From Hymenobacter metallilatus (GTDB lineage: Bacteria; Bacteroidota; Bacteroidia; Cytophagales; Hymenobacteraceae), in contig NZ_RWIS01000013.1 in the NCBI RefSeq assembly GCF_003944705.1, positions 92,797 to 156,796 of the forward strand: a stretch of 64,000 nucleotides of DNA. Reading direction: 5' to 3'. Below the pieces are notes generated by a model that had not been told where the DNA came from, did not search any database, and worked only from the letters and a program-made list of their open reading frames with translations. The first letter of the stretch is position 1, and every line of letters starts with the position of its first letter. Positions 16,859 to 24,708 of this stretch are shown piece by piece. The translations under genes and the position numbers were made by a program.

Positions 16859-18454
16859 ATGACTGCACGTTTCTCCTCCCTTTTTCTGCTGCTGGCCGCT
16901 GCCTCCTGCAGCCGCGACACCTACTTCCAGCCCGATGCCCGGGTTGACTATGCCTCGCCGCTGCCCCCCGGTACCGATAGTGCCCGGGTAACGGCGGGCC
17001 GCCATTACCGGCGGGGGCCGGTGGGCCGCTTTTTTCTGGGCAGCCACTACCGGCGGGCCTGGGCCCAGCCAGTGCTGTTACCGGTATTCAACCCCCAAAC
17101 TGCCGTGCCGGGCGGCTTGCGCTTCGGCAAAGTTGGGGGCGGCTTTCAAACCACCAGCATGACGCTGCTGGGCCCCGACGGCCGCGGCTACGCCCTGCGC
17201 AGCATCGACAAAGACCCCTACCGCACCCTGCCCAAGGCACTGCGCCAGGGGTTTATACTCACCACCGTGCGCGACGCCACCTCGGCGGGTATGCCCTACG
17301 GTGCCTTTGTAGTGCCCCCGTTGGCCGCTGCGGCTGGCCTGCCGCATACATCACCCCGGGCATTTTATGTTCGCCCCGATGAGGATGGGCTGGGTGAAGC
17401 CTCCGAGCGGTTCCGGGGCAAAGTGGTGCTGCTGGAAGAGAAATTCGAAGGCAAGCAGAATATAGCCGGACCAGTGGCCGGGGCCCAGGACTTGGAAGAA
17501 TCGGAAGACGTGCTGGAGGCCCGGTACGCCTCGCCCCAGCATCGGCTGGATGGGGAAACCTACGTGCGCGCCCGCCTGCTGGACCTGTGGCTGGGCGACT
17601 GGGACCGGCACGAGGGCCAATGGAGCTGGGCCGGCTACCGGCAGGCCACTGGCTATACACTCTGGAAACCCGTTCCCCAAGACCGGGACCAGGTTTTTTT
17701 TCGCTTTGATGATGGGGTGATACCGTGGCTAATAAGCCGGCTGGCGGCCAAGTTCCGGACATTTAAGCCCCGCTATGAGAGCATAGAAGGCTACACCCGT
17801 AATGCGGTTTTCATAGATGAGCGGGCCCTGGCGGCGGTACCCCGCAGCAGTTACCTGCAGGCGGCCCGGGACTTGCAGCTCCGCCTCACCGACGCCGTGC
17901 TGGAACAGGCAGTGCGGCAGGGTCTACCACCCGAAGTGTACCGCCTGGAAGGCCGGAATATAATAACTGCCCTGCAGGCCCGCCGGACCGCCCTGCCTCA
18001 GGCTGCCGCCGACTTTTACCGGCTGAAAGCCCGCACGGTAATGGTAGCAGGCACCGATGAAGACGAGCGGTTTGTGGTGGAGCGCCTGCACGATACGGCC
18101 ACGGTGGTATCGGTGTACACGCTGCCGCTGAACCGCCAGAATCCGGCGGCCTCGTTGCAGTACCGGCGCAGCTTCAACCCGGCCTATACCCGCACAGTGG
18201 TTTTGCACGGCTTACAAGGCAAGGATGAGTTTCTGGTATCGGGCACGGTGCACCGCTCACCGGTACTGGCTGTGTACGGCGGCCCCGATGCCGACCTGCT
18301 TCAGGACTCCTCCCGCGTGGCCGGTCTGCGCAAGCGTACCCGTTTTTTCGATACCAAACGCAACAACAGCCTGCAACCCGGCCCCGAAACCAAAGACCGC
18401 ACCGACCACAGCGTCCGGTCCCATGCCTTCGACCGGGACGGCTCGGGAAGGTGA
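16859..18454 (+). CDS. Lipoprotein paralogue B with DRH/DRD kinase-like motifs
   Basis: 531 residues from the ATG at 16859. The signal peptide MTARFSSLFLLLAAASC has a lipobox at Cys17, so it is probably membrane-anchored outside the cytoplasm. It is paralogous to 15108-16757 and transcribed divergently, with 101 bases between starts. Central motifs are GYALRSIDKD (possible nucleotide-binding Lys), LLDLWLGDWDRHEGQW and PQDRDQVFFRFDDG. Their order and spacing resemble the catalytic DRHxxN/Q and metal-binding Asp of HipA and Fam20C-type kinases; that reading is inference. There is no C-terminal beta-barrel. The TGA stop at 18452-18454 touches the first heptamer of the repeat array that separates it from topoisomerase IB. 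Confidence 0.8.
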   Translation: MTARFSSLFLLLAAASCSRDTYFQPDARVDYASPLPPGTDSARVTAGRHYRRGPVGRFFLGSHYRRAWAQPVLLPVFNPQTAVPGGLRFGKVGGGFQTTSMTLLGPDGRGYALRSIDKDPYRTLPKALRQGFILTTVRDATSAGMPYGAFVVPPLAAAAGLPHTSPRAFYVRPDEDGLGEASERFRGKVVLLEEKFEGKQNIAGPVAGAQDLEESEDVLEARYASPQHRLDGETYVRARLLDLWLGDWDRHEGQWSWAGYRQATGYTLWKPVPQDRDQVFFRFDDGVIPWLISRLAAKFRTFKPRYESIEGYTRNAVFIDERALAAVPRSSYLQAARDLQLRLTDAVLEQAVRQGLPPEVYRLEGRNIITALQARRTALPQAAADFYRLKARTVMVAGTDEDERFVVERLHDTATVVSVYTLPLNRQNPAASLQYRRSFNPAYTRTVVLHGLQGKDEFLVSGTVHRSPVLAVYGGPDADLLQDSSRVAGLRKRTRFFDTKRNNSLQPGPETKDRTDHSVRSHAFDRDGSGR

Positions 18455-18612
18455 GGGATGAAGGATGAAGGATGAAGGATGAAGGATAAGGGATAAAGGA
18501 CAAGGGACAATAATCTAACGGTGTCCTTTATCCCTTATCCTTTATCCCTTATCCTTCATCCCTTATCCTTCATCCCTTATCCTTCATCCCTTATCCTTCA
18601 TCCCTTATCCTT
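18454..18612. repeat. Heptamer-periodic palindromic array
   Basis: The left arm has eight 7-mers in the RrGGAYR class (AGGGATG, AAGGATG x3, AAGGATA, AGGGATA, AAGGACA, AGGGACA; 18454-18509). A spacer TAATCTAACGG follows. The right arm has thirteen 7-mers of the complementary class (TGTCCTT, then alternating TATCCCT/TATCCTT and CATCCCT/TATCCTT; 18522-18612). It lies between two convergent genes, and its ends overlap both stop codons. Confidence 0.95.
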
Positions 18613-19725
18613 TTCCAACTCCGCCAGCATGTCCAGCACCATATGTTCGGTGGGGGTTAGCAGGTCGTTTTCCGAAGGGTCCGCATCGTGGCGGCGTAGG
18701 TAGTCGATGAGTTTGTCGGAGTTAAACAGCTCGATGACCTGCGGGTGGATGTAGTATTTGGAGCACACGGTGGGCGTGTTGCCCAGGTTTTCGGCTACAT
18801 CCTTCACCGCACGCTTCAGCGTTTTGGGCTTGGGAAAATCCGGCTCTTCGTCCAGTATCCGTTCCAGGCACTCCACCATCTTCACGGTACCACCCCAGGT
18901 CCGGAAATCCTTGGCGGAAAGGCTCAGGCCTGTTACCTCGTGCAGGTAGTCGTTTACGTCGCCCGATTCCAGCTCCTGCCGGTGGCCGTCGGGAGTGTAG
19001 TACTGAAACAGGTGCTGCCCCGGTATTTCCTTGCATTTCTGTACCAGCCGGGCCAGCTTCCGGTCATGAATGGTGAGGTCGTGCGGCACGCCCTTCTTCC
19101 CCACAAAGCTGAAGCGCACATCGGCCCCACTCACCTGCACGTGCTTGTCGCGCAGGGTGGTAAGGCCGTACGTTTTGTTTTTCTTGGCGTACTCCTTATT
19201 GCCCACCCGCATAAACGACTGGTCCATCAGGGTAAGCACCAGGGCCACCACCTTCTGTTTGTCCAGCTGAGGCCGCTGCAAATCCTGGTGCATACGGGCG
19301 CGCAGCTCGGCCAGCTTCTCGCCAAAAGCCCGCAGCCGGCTGAATTTGGTAAGGGAGCGAGCCTGGTCCCAGGCCGGATGGTAGAGGTACTGCTTCCGGC
19401 CTTTCGCGTCGCGGCCGGTTACCTGCAGGTGGGTGGTGGCGGAAGGCGAAATCCATACCTCCGTCCAGGCCGGCGGAATCACGAAGCCCCGAATCCGGGT
19501 CAACGTTTTTTCATCCTTCACCGGCTCTCCCTTAGCTGTCTGATACGCAAAGCTGCCGTTGCTGGTGGGTACGCGGGTAAGGCCGGGTTTAGTATCGGGG
19601 AGGTAGCGCAGGCCGGCCAGCTCGGCCTGCCGGGCCGGATCCTTGTAGAGCACATGCGCCTCCTCCAGGGGGGTGAGGCGCTTTTTTTTGATTTTAGGGC
19701 GGGGGGTGGAAGTGGCCGTTGCCAT
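18598..19725 (-). CDS. DNA topoisomerase IB (poxvirus-like)
   Basis: 375 residues from the ATG at 19725 (MATATSTPRP). An ATG 66 bases upstream is less likely because it adds 22 unrelated residues. Conserved elements include LRYLPDTKPGLTRV near the N-terminus, VIPPAWTEVWI, the catalytic region FMRVGNKEYAKKNKTYGL-TTLRDKH with two active Arg candidates, a Lys-bearing hairpin (FVGKKGVPHDL), and the nucleophile Tyr in SKYYIHPQVIE. It relaxes supercoils through a 3'-phosphotyrosine intermediate. The last residues EKDKG and the TGA stop are written by heptamer repeat sequence (GATAAGGGATGAAGG), so the C-terminus has been remodelled by the array. Confidence 0.92.
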   Translation of the reverse strand: MATATSTPRPKIKKKRLTPLEEAHVLYKDPARQAELAGLRYLPDTKPGLTRVPTSNGSFAYQTAKGEPVKDEKTLTRIRGFVIPPAWTEVWISPSATTHLQVTGRDAKGRKQYLYHPAWDQARSLTKFSRLRAFGEKLAELRARMHQDLQRPQLDKQKVVALVLTLMDQSFMRVGNKEYAKKNKTYGLTTLRDKHVQVSGADVRFSFVGKKGVPHDLTIHDRKLARLVQKCKEIPGQHLFQYYTPDGHRQELESGDVNDYLHEVTGLSLSAKDFRTWGGTVKMVECLERILDEEPDFPKPKTLKRAVKDVAENLGNTPTVCSKYYIHPQVIELFNSDKLIDYLRRHDADPSENDLLTPTEHMVLDMLAELEKDKG

Positions 19726-20013
19726 AGAGCGGTAGAAACGTAAAAATCCGTTGATAGTAACGGAGCCTCTCTCTACGCAGGAATGCCGCACAGGGTGCCA
19801 GCCACCTGCCAGCGGGCCACTCGCCGGACAGTCGGTACCGGGGCCGGCTGCTTTTTTTCAGGCTGATTCTGCGGGCTGTAGCCCTGGCTGGCGGCTGCCC
19901 CATGTAACACCTGCTGCCGGCCGGCCGTTAGGAGGCTGCAGCTCTGGCATTGTTTTCTCTAAGAAGCCTGCATTCTGTTCCTTTTCCTTCCCATTTCAAT
20001 TTCTCGCGAAGTC

Positions 20014-20823
20014 ATGCGAAATATGTTGCAAAAAACCGGCCTGCTTGCGGGCCTTGCCCTTACGCTGGCAGGTGCTGCCTCCTGCTCCAAAGACGGCGAC
20101 GGAGTACTGTTGTTTTCCGTGGAAGACGACAAAGCCCTGGGTGAAAAAGTAGCCGCCCAAACCGATTCCACCTTCCGGGCCAAGGGCCAGCTGCTGGAAC
20201 CCGGCAGCAACCCTCAGGCTTACGCCGCCCTGGGCCGTATTGTAACGCGGGTGTTGGATAACGGCAAGCTCCAATACCGCAACGAGTTTCCCTGGGATGT
20301 AAAAATCATCCGCGACGATGCCACTCAGAATGCCTTTGCCACGCCCGGCGGCCATATTTACGTGTACTCGGGCCTGATTAAGTTTCTGGATAACGAAACC
20401 CAGCTGGCCGGGGTGCTGGGTCACGAAATTGCTCACGCCGACCGGCGCCACACCTCCCGCCAGCTGCAGAGCCAGTATGGCATTAGTGTGCTGCTAAGCC
20501 TGCTGCTGGGTGAGAATGAGAATACGCTGGTAAATGTGGCCGCCAGCCTGGGCCAGCTCAAATTCAGCCGCGACTACGAAACCGAGGCTGATGCTTACTC
20601 CGTGGAATACCTGAACGGAACGAACTACTATGCCTGCGACGGAGCGGCCGGCTTCTTTATCAAGGCTCAGAATGAAGGGCAGCAGAACCCCCCGGAATTT
20701 TTGAGCACCCACCCCGACCCCGGCTCCCGCATTCAGAATATCCAAACCAAAGCCGACCAGCTGAGCTGCCGCAACCGCTCGGCCGGCAACTCCGATTTTG
20801 CCGCGTTGCGTAGCGCGCTGTAA
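20014..20823 (+). CDS. M48-family metalloprotease, lipoprotein
   Basis: 269 residues. The N-terminus has a signal peptide with lipobox GAASC (Cys near 25). The M48 catalytic motif is HEIAHADRRH (about residues 144-153), with the third zinc ligand in the following ETEADAYSVEYL. TPGGHIYVYSGLIKF precedes the motif, as in BepA/LoiP-type proteases, and the C-terminal FLSTHPDPGSRIQNI is typical. It probably acts in envelope protein quality control. A second, non-identical M48 protease is at 26918. A terminator follows at 20849. Confidence 0.92.
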   Translation: MRNMLQKTGLLAGLALTLAGAASCSKDGDGVLLFSVEDDKALGEKVAAQTDSTFRAKGQLLEPGSNPQAYAALGRIVTRVLDNGKLQYRNEFPWDVKIIRDDATQNAFATPGGHIYVYSGLIKFLDNETQLAGVLGHEIAHADRRHTSRQLQSQYGISVLLSLLLGENENTLVNVAASLGQLKFSRDYETEADAYSVEYLNGTNYYACDGAAGFFIKAQNEGQQNPPEFLSTHPDPGSRIQNIQTKADQLSCRNRSAGNSDFAALRSAL

Positions 20824-20848
20824 AACACCTGCTAGTTCAGTAAATCAG

Positions 20849-20880
20849 GCTCCCGGAGAATTCTTCGGGAGCTTTTTTTA
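20849..20880 (+). terminator. Rho-independent terminator
   Basis: GCTCCCGGAGAATTCTTCGGGAGC stem-loop followed by seven T, 25 bases after the M48 stop codon. Confidence 0.9.
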
Positions 20881-20971
20881 TCTGTTTTCTACAGTTTCGC
20901 ACCCTGGCACAACACAGCCCTAGTGGTTTTGCGTAGGCAAACCACTGGTAAACCGCTTTATACTACGCCTG

Positions 20972-22156
20972 ATGGCTCCACTTCTAAGCAAACTCAACGA
21001 CTGGGCCGAACGGGCCGACGATGCCCTGACCCGCACCCGCGCCCGCCTGGGCCTGCTGCATCCGTTGCAACTGGTACCCTACCGCAGCTACGGCACCCCG
21101 GAGCGCCTGTACGTGAAAGGCCGCCTGCTTACTGATAAGGGCATTAGTGAGGCTGACCCAGCTGATTCGCGCTGGCACAACCTGCTGAATATGTACCGGC
21201 GCTTCGACAGCAACGAAATCAGCGGGGCCCAGCTCAGCGTGCTGCCCGCCGATGGCTCCGACCACACTGTGGTATCGGATGAGGAGGGCTATTTCACCTT
21301 GAATCTGGCTCCTAAGGCGCTGCCCGAGCCCGTTGACTACCTGTGGTATCCGGTAGAGGTACTACTGCGCCGGGCACCGGCCCCGTTCCCGACGCCCCCG
21401 GCCCTCACCACCCGGGCCATGGTGCTCATTCCCCCTCCCGACGCGGAATACGGCATCATTTCCGACCTCGACGACACAGTAATTCAGACCTCGGCCACCG
21501 ATTTGCTGCGCATGGCCCGTACGGTACTACTGCGCAATGCCCGCTCCCGGCTGCCCTTCAAAGGCGTGGCCGAGTTCTACCGGCAGTTACAATTGGGCCG
21601 TAACGGCAAGCGCAACAACCCTTTCTTCTACGTATCCTCCTCACCCTGGAATCTGTATGACTTGCTGGAGGATTTCCTGCACCTGAACGAAATTCCGCCC
21701 GGGCCGCTGCTGCTCCGGGACATGGCCCTTAAGCGCAAGCAGGCTGGGGCCGAGTCGGAGCACCATGGCCACAAGCTCAAGGAAATTGACAACCTGCTCC
21801 TCACCTACCCCAAGCTGCCCTTTGTGCTCATTGGCGACTCAGGCCAGGAGGATGCCAATATTTACCGGGAAGTTGTGCGCCGTCACCCCGGCCGTGTGCT
21901 GGCCATCTACATCCGCGACGTGAACCTGCCGGACCGGGCGGCCATGGTGCAGAAAGTATCTGAGGAGCTGCACAACGATAAAGTGGAAATGCTGCTGGTG
22001 AAAGATACCGTGCAGGCTGCCCAGCACGCCGCTAACACGGGGCTGGTATTTCAGGCCGCCGTACCCGCCGTGGAGCAGGAAAAGCAAAAGGATGAAGCCG
22101 CCCCCGAAGCCGCCGACCTGGACGGCGAAGGCTCCGGTGAACCAGTAATGCAGTAG
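20972..22156 (+). CDS. App1-type phosphatidate phosphatase (DUF2183)
   Basis: 394 residues, no signal peptide. An N-terminal beta domain (about 25-145) includes the RLLTDKGI element typical of the family. The HAD-like DxDDT motif is in ISDLDDTVIQTSAT (about 162-175). Later motifs are FFYVSSSPWNLYDLL, GHKLKEIDNLL and FVLIGDSGQEDANIY, followed by ALYIRDV-like VLAIYIRDVNLPDR. The family dephosphorylates phosphatidate in yeast App1; bacterial substrates are unproven. The C-terminal 40 residues are Ala/Glu-rich and probably disordered. The TAG stop lies inside the octamer-repeat element that follows. Confidence 0.88.
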   Translation: MAPLLSKLNDWAERADDALTRTRARLGLLHPLQLVPYRSYGTPERLYVKGRLLTDKGISEADPADSRWHNLLNMYRRFDSNEISGAQLSVLPADGSDHTVVSDEEGYFTLNLAPKALPEPVDYLWYPVEVLLRRAPAPFPTPPALTTRAMVLIPPPDAEYGIISDLDDTVIQTSATDLLRMARTVLLRNARSRLPFKGVAEFYRQLQLGRNGKRNNPFFYVSSSPWNLYDLLEDFLHLNEIPPGPLLLRDMALKRKQAGAESEHHGHKLKEIDNLLLTYPKLPFVLIGDSGQEDANIYREVVRRHPGRVLAIYIRDVNLPDRAAMVQKVSEELHNDKVEMLLVKDTVQAAQHAANTGLVFQAAVPAVEQEKQKDEAAPEAADLDGEGSGEPVMQ

Positions 22157-22365
22157 AGTGACGGAGTAGCTGAGTGACAGAGTAGCGGAGGACCTGAGTA
22201 GGAAGACTCAGTCATTCTGAGCGCAGCGAAGGACCTTATCCCGTTGGAACGACAACCGTAGCCACTACTCGTTCCAGCGGGATAAGGTCCTTCGCTATGC
22301 TCAGGATGACCGAGACCAGCTGAACAATTACTCCGCTACTCAGCTACTCAGCTACCCGCTCAGCT
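22149..22365. repeat. Octamer-periodic palindrome enclosing a family-C hairpin
   Basis: Outer left arm: 8-mers GAGTGACG, GAGTAGCT, GAGTGACA, GAGTAGCG, GAGGACCT, GAGTAGGA (22157-22204). Outer right arm: ATTACTCC, GCTACTCA, GCTACTCA, GCTACCCG, CTCAGCTC (about 22328-22367). Between them lies a second palindrome, GTCATTCTGAGCGCAGCGAAGGACC (22211) against GGTCCTTCGCTATGCTCAGGATGAC (ending 22311). The element fills the gap between two convergent genes and reaches into the stop codon at 22360. Confidence 0.85.
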
Positions 22366-22812
22366 CGAATGGTCGGCTACTACTACCCACTGGCCGTTGA
22401 TGCGGCGGAACACCAGCAGGAAATGGCCCTGTAAGTCGCCGGCTGAGGGACGGGCCAGATGCCAGCGGCCAATCACCTGCGCGGCATCGGGGCTGAGGGG
22501 TTGCACGCGCAGGTTGCTGAAATCAAGCTGGCCCATGGCAGCCGGCGTGGGGTAGCTGCGGCGGTAGTTGTCGAGGGTGCGCTGCCAGCCGTAGGTCAGA
22601 CCGCTTTTGCCAATGAACACCAACGAATCGTTCTGCCAGTAGCCCTGCATGAAGCCCGCTACATCGCCCCGGTTCCAGGCGGCCGTTTGGGTAGTAAGCA
22701 CCTCCAGGATAGCCCGGCGGGCGGCAGCCGTATCGGCGGTGGAAGGCGGCCGGGTGGTAGTGCAGGCGCTGCTAAGCAGCAAAGCGCCGAGCGGGAAGTA
22801 CATAGATTTCAT
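22360..22812 (-). CDS. NTF2-like / DUF4440-type lipoprotein
   Basis: 150 residues from the ATG at 22812 (MKSMYFPLGALLLSSAC), chosen because it places a signal peptide with lipobox LSSAC at Cys17. The 50 residues available further upstream cross a palindromic repeat. The mature part has the cystatin-like NTF2 pattern: AILEVLTTQTAAWNRGDVAGFMQGY, VFIGKSGLTYGWQRTLDNYRRSYP, and three strands ending FRRINGQWVVVADHSS. Such proteins are diverse small-molecule-binding or enzyme folds; no catalytic residues can be assigned. Confidence 0.82.
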   Translation of the reverse strand: MKSMYFPLGALLLSSACTTTRPPSTADTAAARRAILEVLTTQTAAWNRGDVAGFMQGYWQNDSLVFIGKSGLTYGWQRTLDNYRRSYPTPAAMGQLDFSNLRVQPLSPDAAQVIGRWHLARPSAGDLQGHFLLVFRRINGQWVVVADHSS

Positions 22813-22852
22813 AAGCGGAAGCGGCTGGACAGTGTGCAAAATAACGACGTAG

Positions 22853-22940
22853 CGCGGGCTTCCGCCCGTGGCTCTTTCCAATGAGTTGCGCATCGGGCCT
22901 TGAAGCCGTAACCAGCTGCGGGCAGAAGCCCGCGCTGCGG
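22853..22940. repeat. REP-like palindrome (GCGCGGGCTTCCGCCCG type)
   Basis: AGCGCGGGCTTCCGCCCGTGGCT at 22853 pairs with CTGCGGGCAGAAGCCCGCGCTG near 22917-22938. It occupies the gap between mtgA and the NTF2-like gene, both on the minus strand. Confidence 0.7.
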
Positions 22941-22965
22941 CTTGCCTACGCAGTTTTGCCAACGG

Positions 22966-23715
22966 TTATTTCTCCATTAACTCCCGCACGTACACTGAGC
23001 CGCGCAGCTGCCGCATCCGGCGGAGTACGCGCCGCTGCTTGGCCCGGGCCTGGGGCCCCGGGTTGCTGGCCCGAAACCGCAAGGGGTTGGGCAACACTCC
23101 CGCCAGCAGGGCAGCCTCCTGGGGGTTCAACTCGCGGGCCGACTTATGAAAATACCGCTGGGAAGCCGCCTCGGCCCCGAAAATACAGTCGCCCATTTCG
23201 GCTACGTTCAGGTACATTTCCATGATGCGGCGCTTGTTCCAGAGCAGCTCAATGAGCAGGGTAAAGTAGGCTTCGGCTGCTTTGCGCACGTAGCTGCGCC
23301 CGTGCCACAGAAACACGTTTTTGGCAACCTGCTGCGAGATAGTGCTGCCCCCGCGCAGTTGCTTCTTGCCGCTCATGTTCGATTTAGCTGCCTTCATCAG
23401 GGCGTCGCCGTCGAAGCCGTGGTGCAGCAGGAAGCGCTGGTCTTCGGCTGCTACCAGGGCCAGCGGCAGCTGCGGCGACACCTCCTCCAGGCTCAGAAAC
23501 TGGTAACGAATACACCGATCGGCTTCCTGAATGCCGTAGTAGCCTTTGCCCACCGGCGCGTGGGCGCGGCGGTCCAGCATCAGCCAGGTGGCCGGCGGGC
23601 TTACCCAGCGGTAAATCAGTACCCAGGCCACCGAGGTCAGAAACAACGCGGCCACTACCTGAAGTGCTATCCTGCCGACCCGGCGAGCGGTTTGCCTGTA
23701 ATCCGTCACGAGCAT
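22966..23715 (-). CDS. mtgA: Monofunctional biosynthetic peptidoglycan transglycosylase
   Basis: 249 residues. A basic N-terminus and one membrane segment (about 15-37, IALQVVAALFLTSVAWVLIYR) anchor a single GT51 domain. Motifs: AAEDQRFLLHHGFDGDAL with the catalytic Glu, RGGSTISQQVAKNVFLWHGR, and ELLWNKRRIMEMYLNVAEMG with the second Glu region. There is no transpeptidase domain, and the length matches MtgA. It polymerises lipid II into glycan strands at the outer face of the inner membrane. Confidence 0.95.
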   Translation of the reverse strand: MLVTDYRQTARRVGRIALQVVAALFLTSVAWVLIYRWVSPPATWLMLDRRAHAPVGKGYYGIQEADRCIRYQFLSLEEVSPQLPLALVAAEDQRFLLHHGFDGDALMKAAKSNMSGKKQLRGGSTISQQVAKNVFLWHGRSYVRKAAEAYFTLLIELLWNKRRIMEMYLNVAEMGDCIFGAEAASQRYFHKSARELNPQEAALLAGVLPNPLRFRASNPGPQARAKQRRVLRRMRQLRGSVYVRELMEK

Positions 23716-23980
23716 TTTTGCCTGAGGTGTGCCGGCTTCCCAGCGGAAAGCCAGCCGTAAAAATAGCGCCCGGGGGCGGACAATAGACTACGGGGGCCGG
23801 ATTTCTGCTACTGCTCGCGAGCCAATCTGCTTGCAAAGCTGTTATAGGAGCAGCACGCTGGCTGACCGATGCCCTGGGTCACGTCAGGATTATTTCCGCA
23901 TATTGGCTCCGCGCCCCGGTGCGCCGGCCGCAACCGGTATTTCTGCCTCTGCCCTCTTCTCACTCTACCCACCCACTGCA

Positions 23981-24613
23981 ATGCGTCAGCTGGCCCTGTT
24001 TCCACTTAACCTGGTTGTGTTCCCCGGCGAGAAACTCAACCTGCACATTTTCGAACCCCGCTACCGCCAGCTGGTGCATGACTGCCTCCAGGACAACATC
24101 ACCTTTGGCATTCCGCCCTACATCAACGGGGGAGTGAGCACCCTGGGCACGGAAATGCGGCTGGTCAGCATCGAGAAAACCTACCCATCCGGGGAAATGG
24201 ATATTCGCACCAAAGCCATTGGGCTATTCCAGGTGCGGGAGTTTTTCCATGAGCTGCCCGGCAAGCTCTACGCCGGCGCCAACGTGGAGCCGCTGCCCGA
24301 CGATACGGCGGCCGATGTGGTAATGCACCACCAGACCCGGACGCTGATTCAGCAGCTGTACGAGATTCTGGGGTTGCGGCGGCTGCTGCTGGAGCTACCC
24401 GACAACTTCCGCTCCTACGAAGTAGCTCACCACCTGGGCATGAGCACTGAGCAGGAATACCAGCTGCTGGAAGCGGCCACCGAGGTAGAACGCCAGCAGC
24501 TGGTGCTGGCCCACCTCGACCACGTGCTGCCGGTACTGCAGGAAACCGAGCGGCTCAAGGAGCGGGTGCGCCTCAACGGGCATTTCAAAAACCTGACTCC
24601 GCCCGCATTCTGA
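23981..24613 (+). CDS. Lon N-terminal (substrate-binding) domain protein
   Basis: 210 residues from the ATG at 23981 (MRQLALFPLNLVVFPGE), which is where the family begins; a longer reading frame upstream is not supported. It contains the PUA-like Lon-N beta domain (1-100, LHIFEPRYRQLVHDCL, EMDIRTKAIGLFQV) and a helical C-terminus (LELPDNFRSYEVAHHLGM, EQEYQLLEAATEVERQQLV). No ATPase or protease domain is present. These stand-alone domains are widespread; their partners are unknown. The next gene follows 96 bases later on the same strand. Confidence 0.88.
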   Translation: MRQLALFPLNLVVFPGEKLNLHIFEPRYRQLVHDCLQDNITFGIPPYINGGVSTLGTEMRLVSIEKTYPSGEMDIRTKAIGLFQVREFFHELPGKLYAGANVEPLPDDTAADVVMHHQTRTLIQQLYEILGLRRLLLELPDNFRSYEVAHHLGMSTEQEYQLLEAATEVERQQLVLAHLDHVLPVLQETERLKERVRLNGHFKNLTPPAF

Positions 24614-24708
24614 GGCTTTTCCGGCGGTAGGCGGCGGATTATGGCCCCTATGGCACCAACTACCAGGGGTTTGCGTACAGTACTAACTACTCACGCTATA
24701 CGTTTGCT

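Noticed and set aside
18454..18612. CRISPR array
   Set aside because: Units are 7 bases with no spacers, and the arms are inverted, not direct repeats with unique spacers.
24699..24706. TACGTTTG as a promoter box for the metallophosphoesterase
   Set aside because: It ends two bases before the GTG start with no -33 element at a normal distance, so it would place the transcription start inside the gene.
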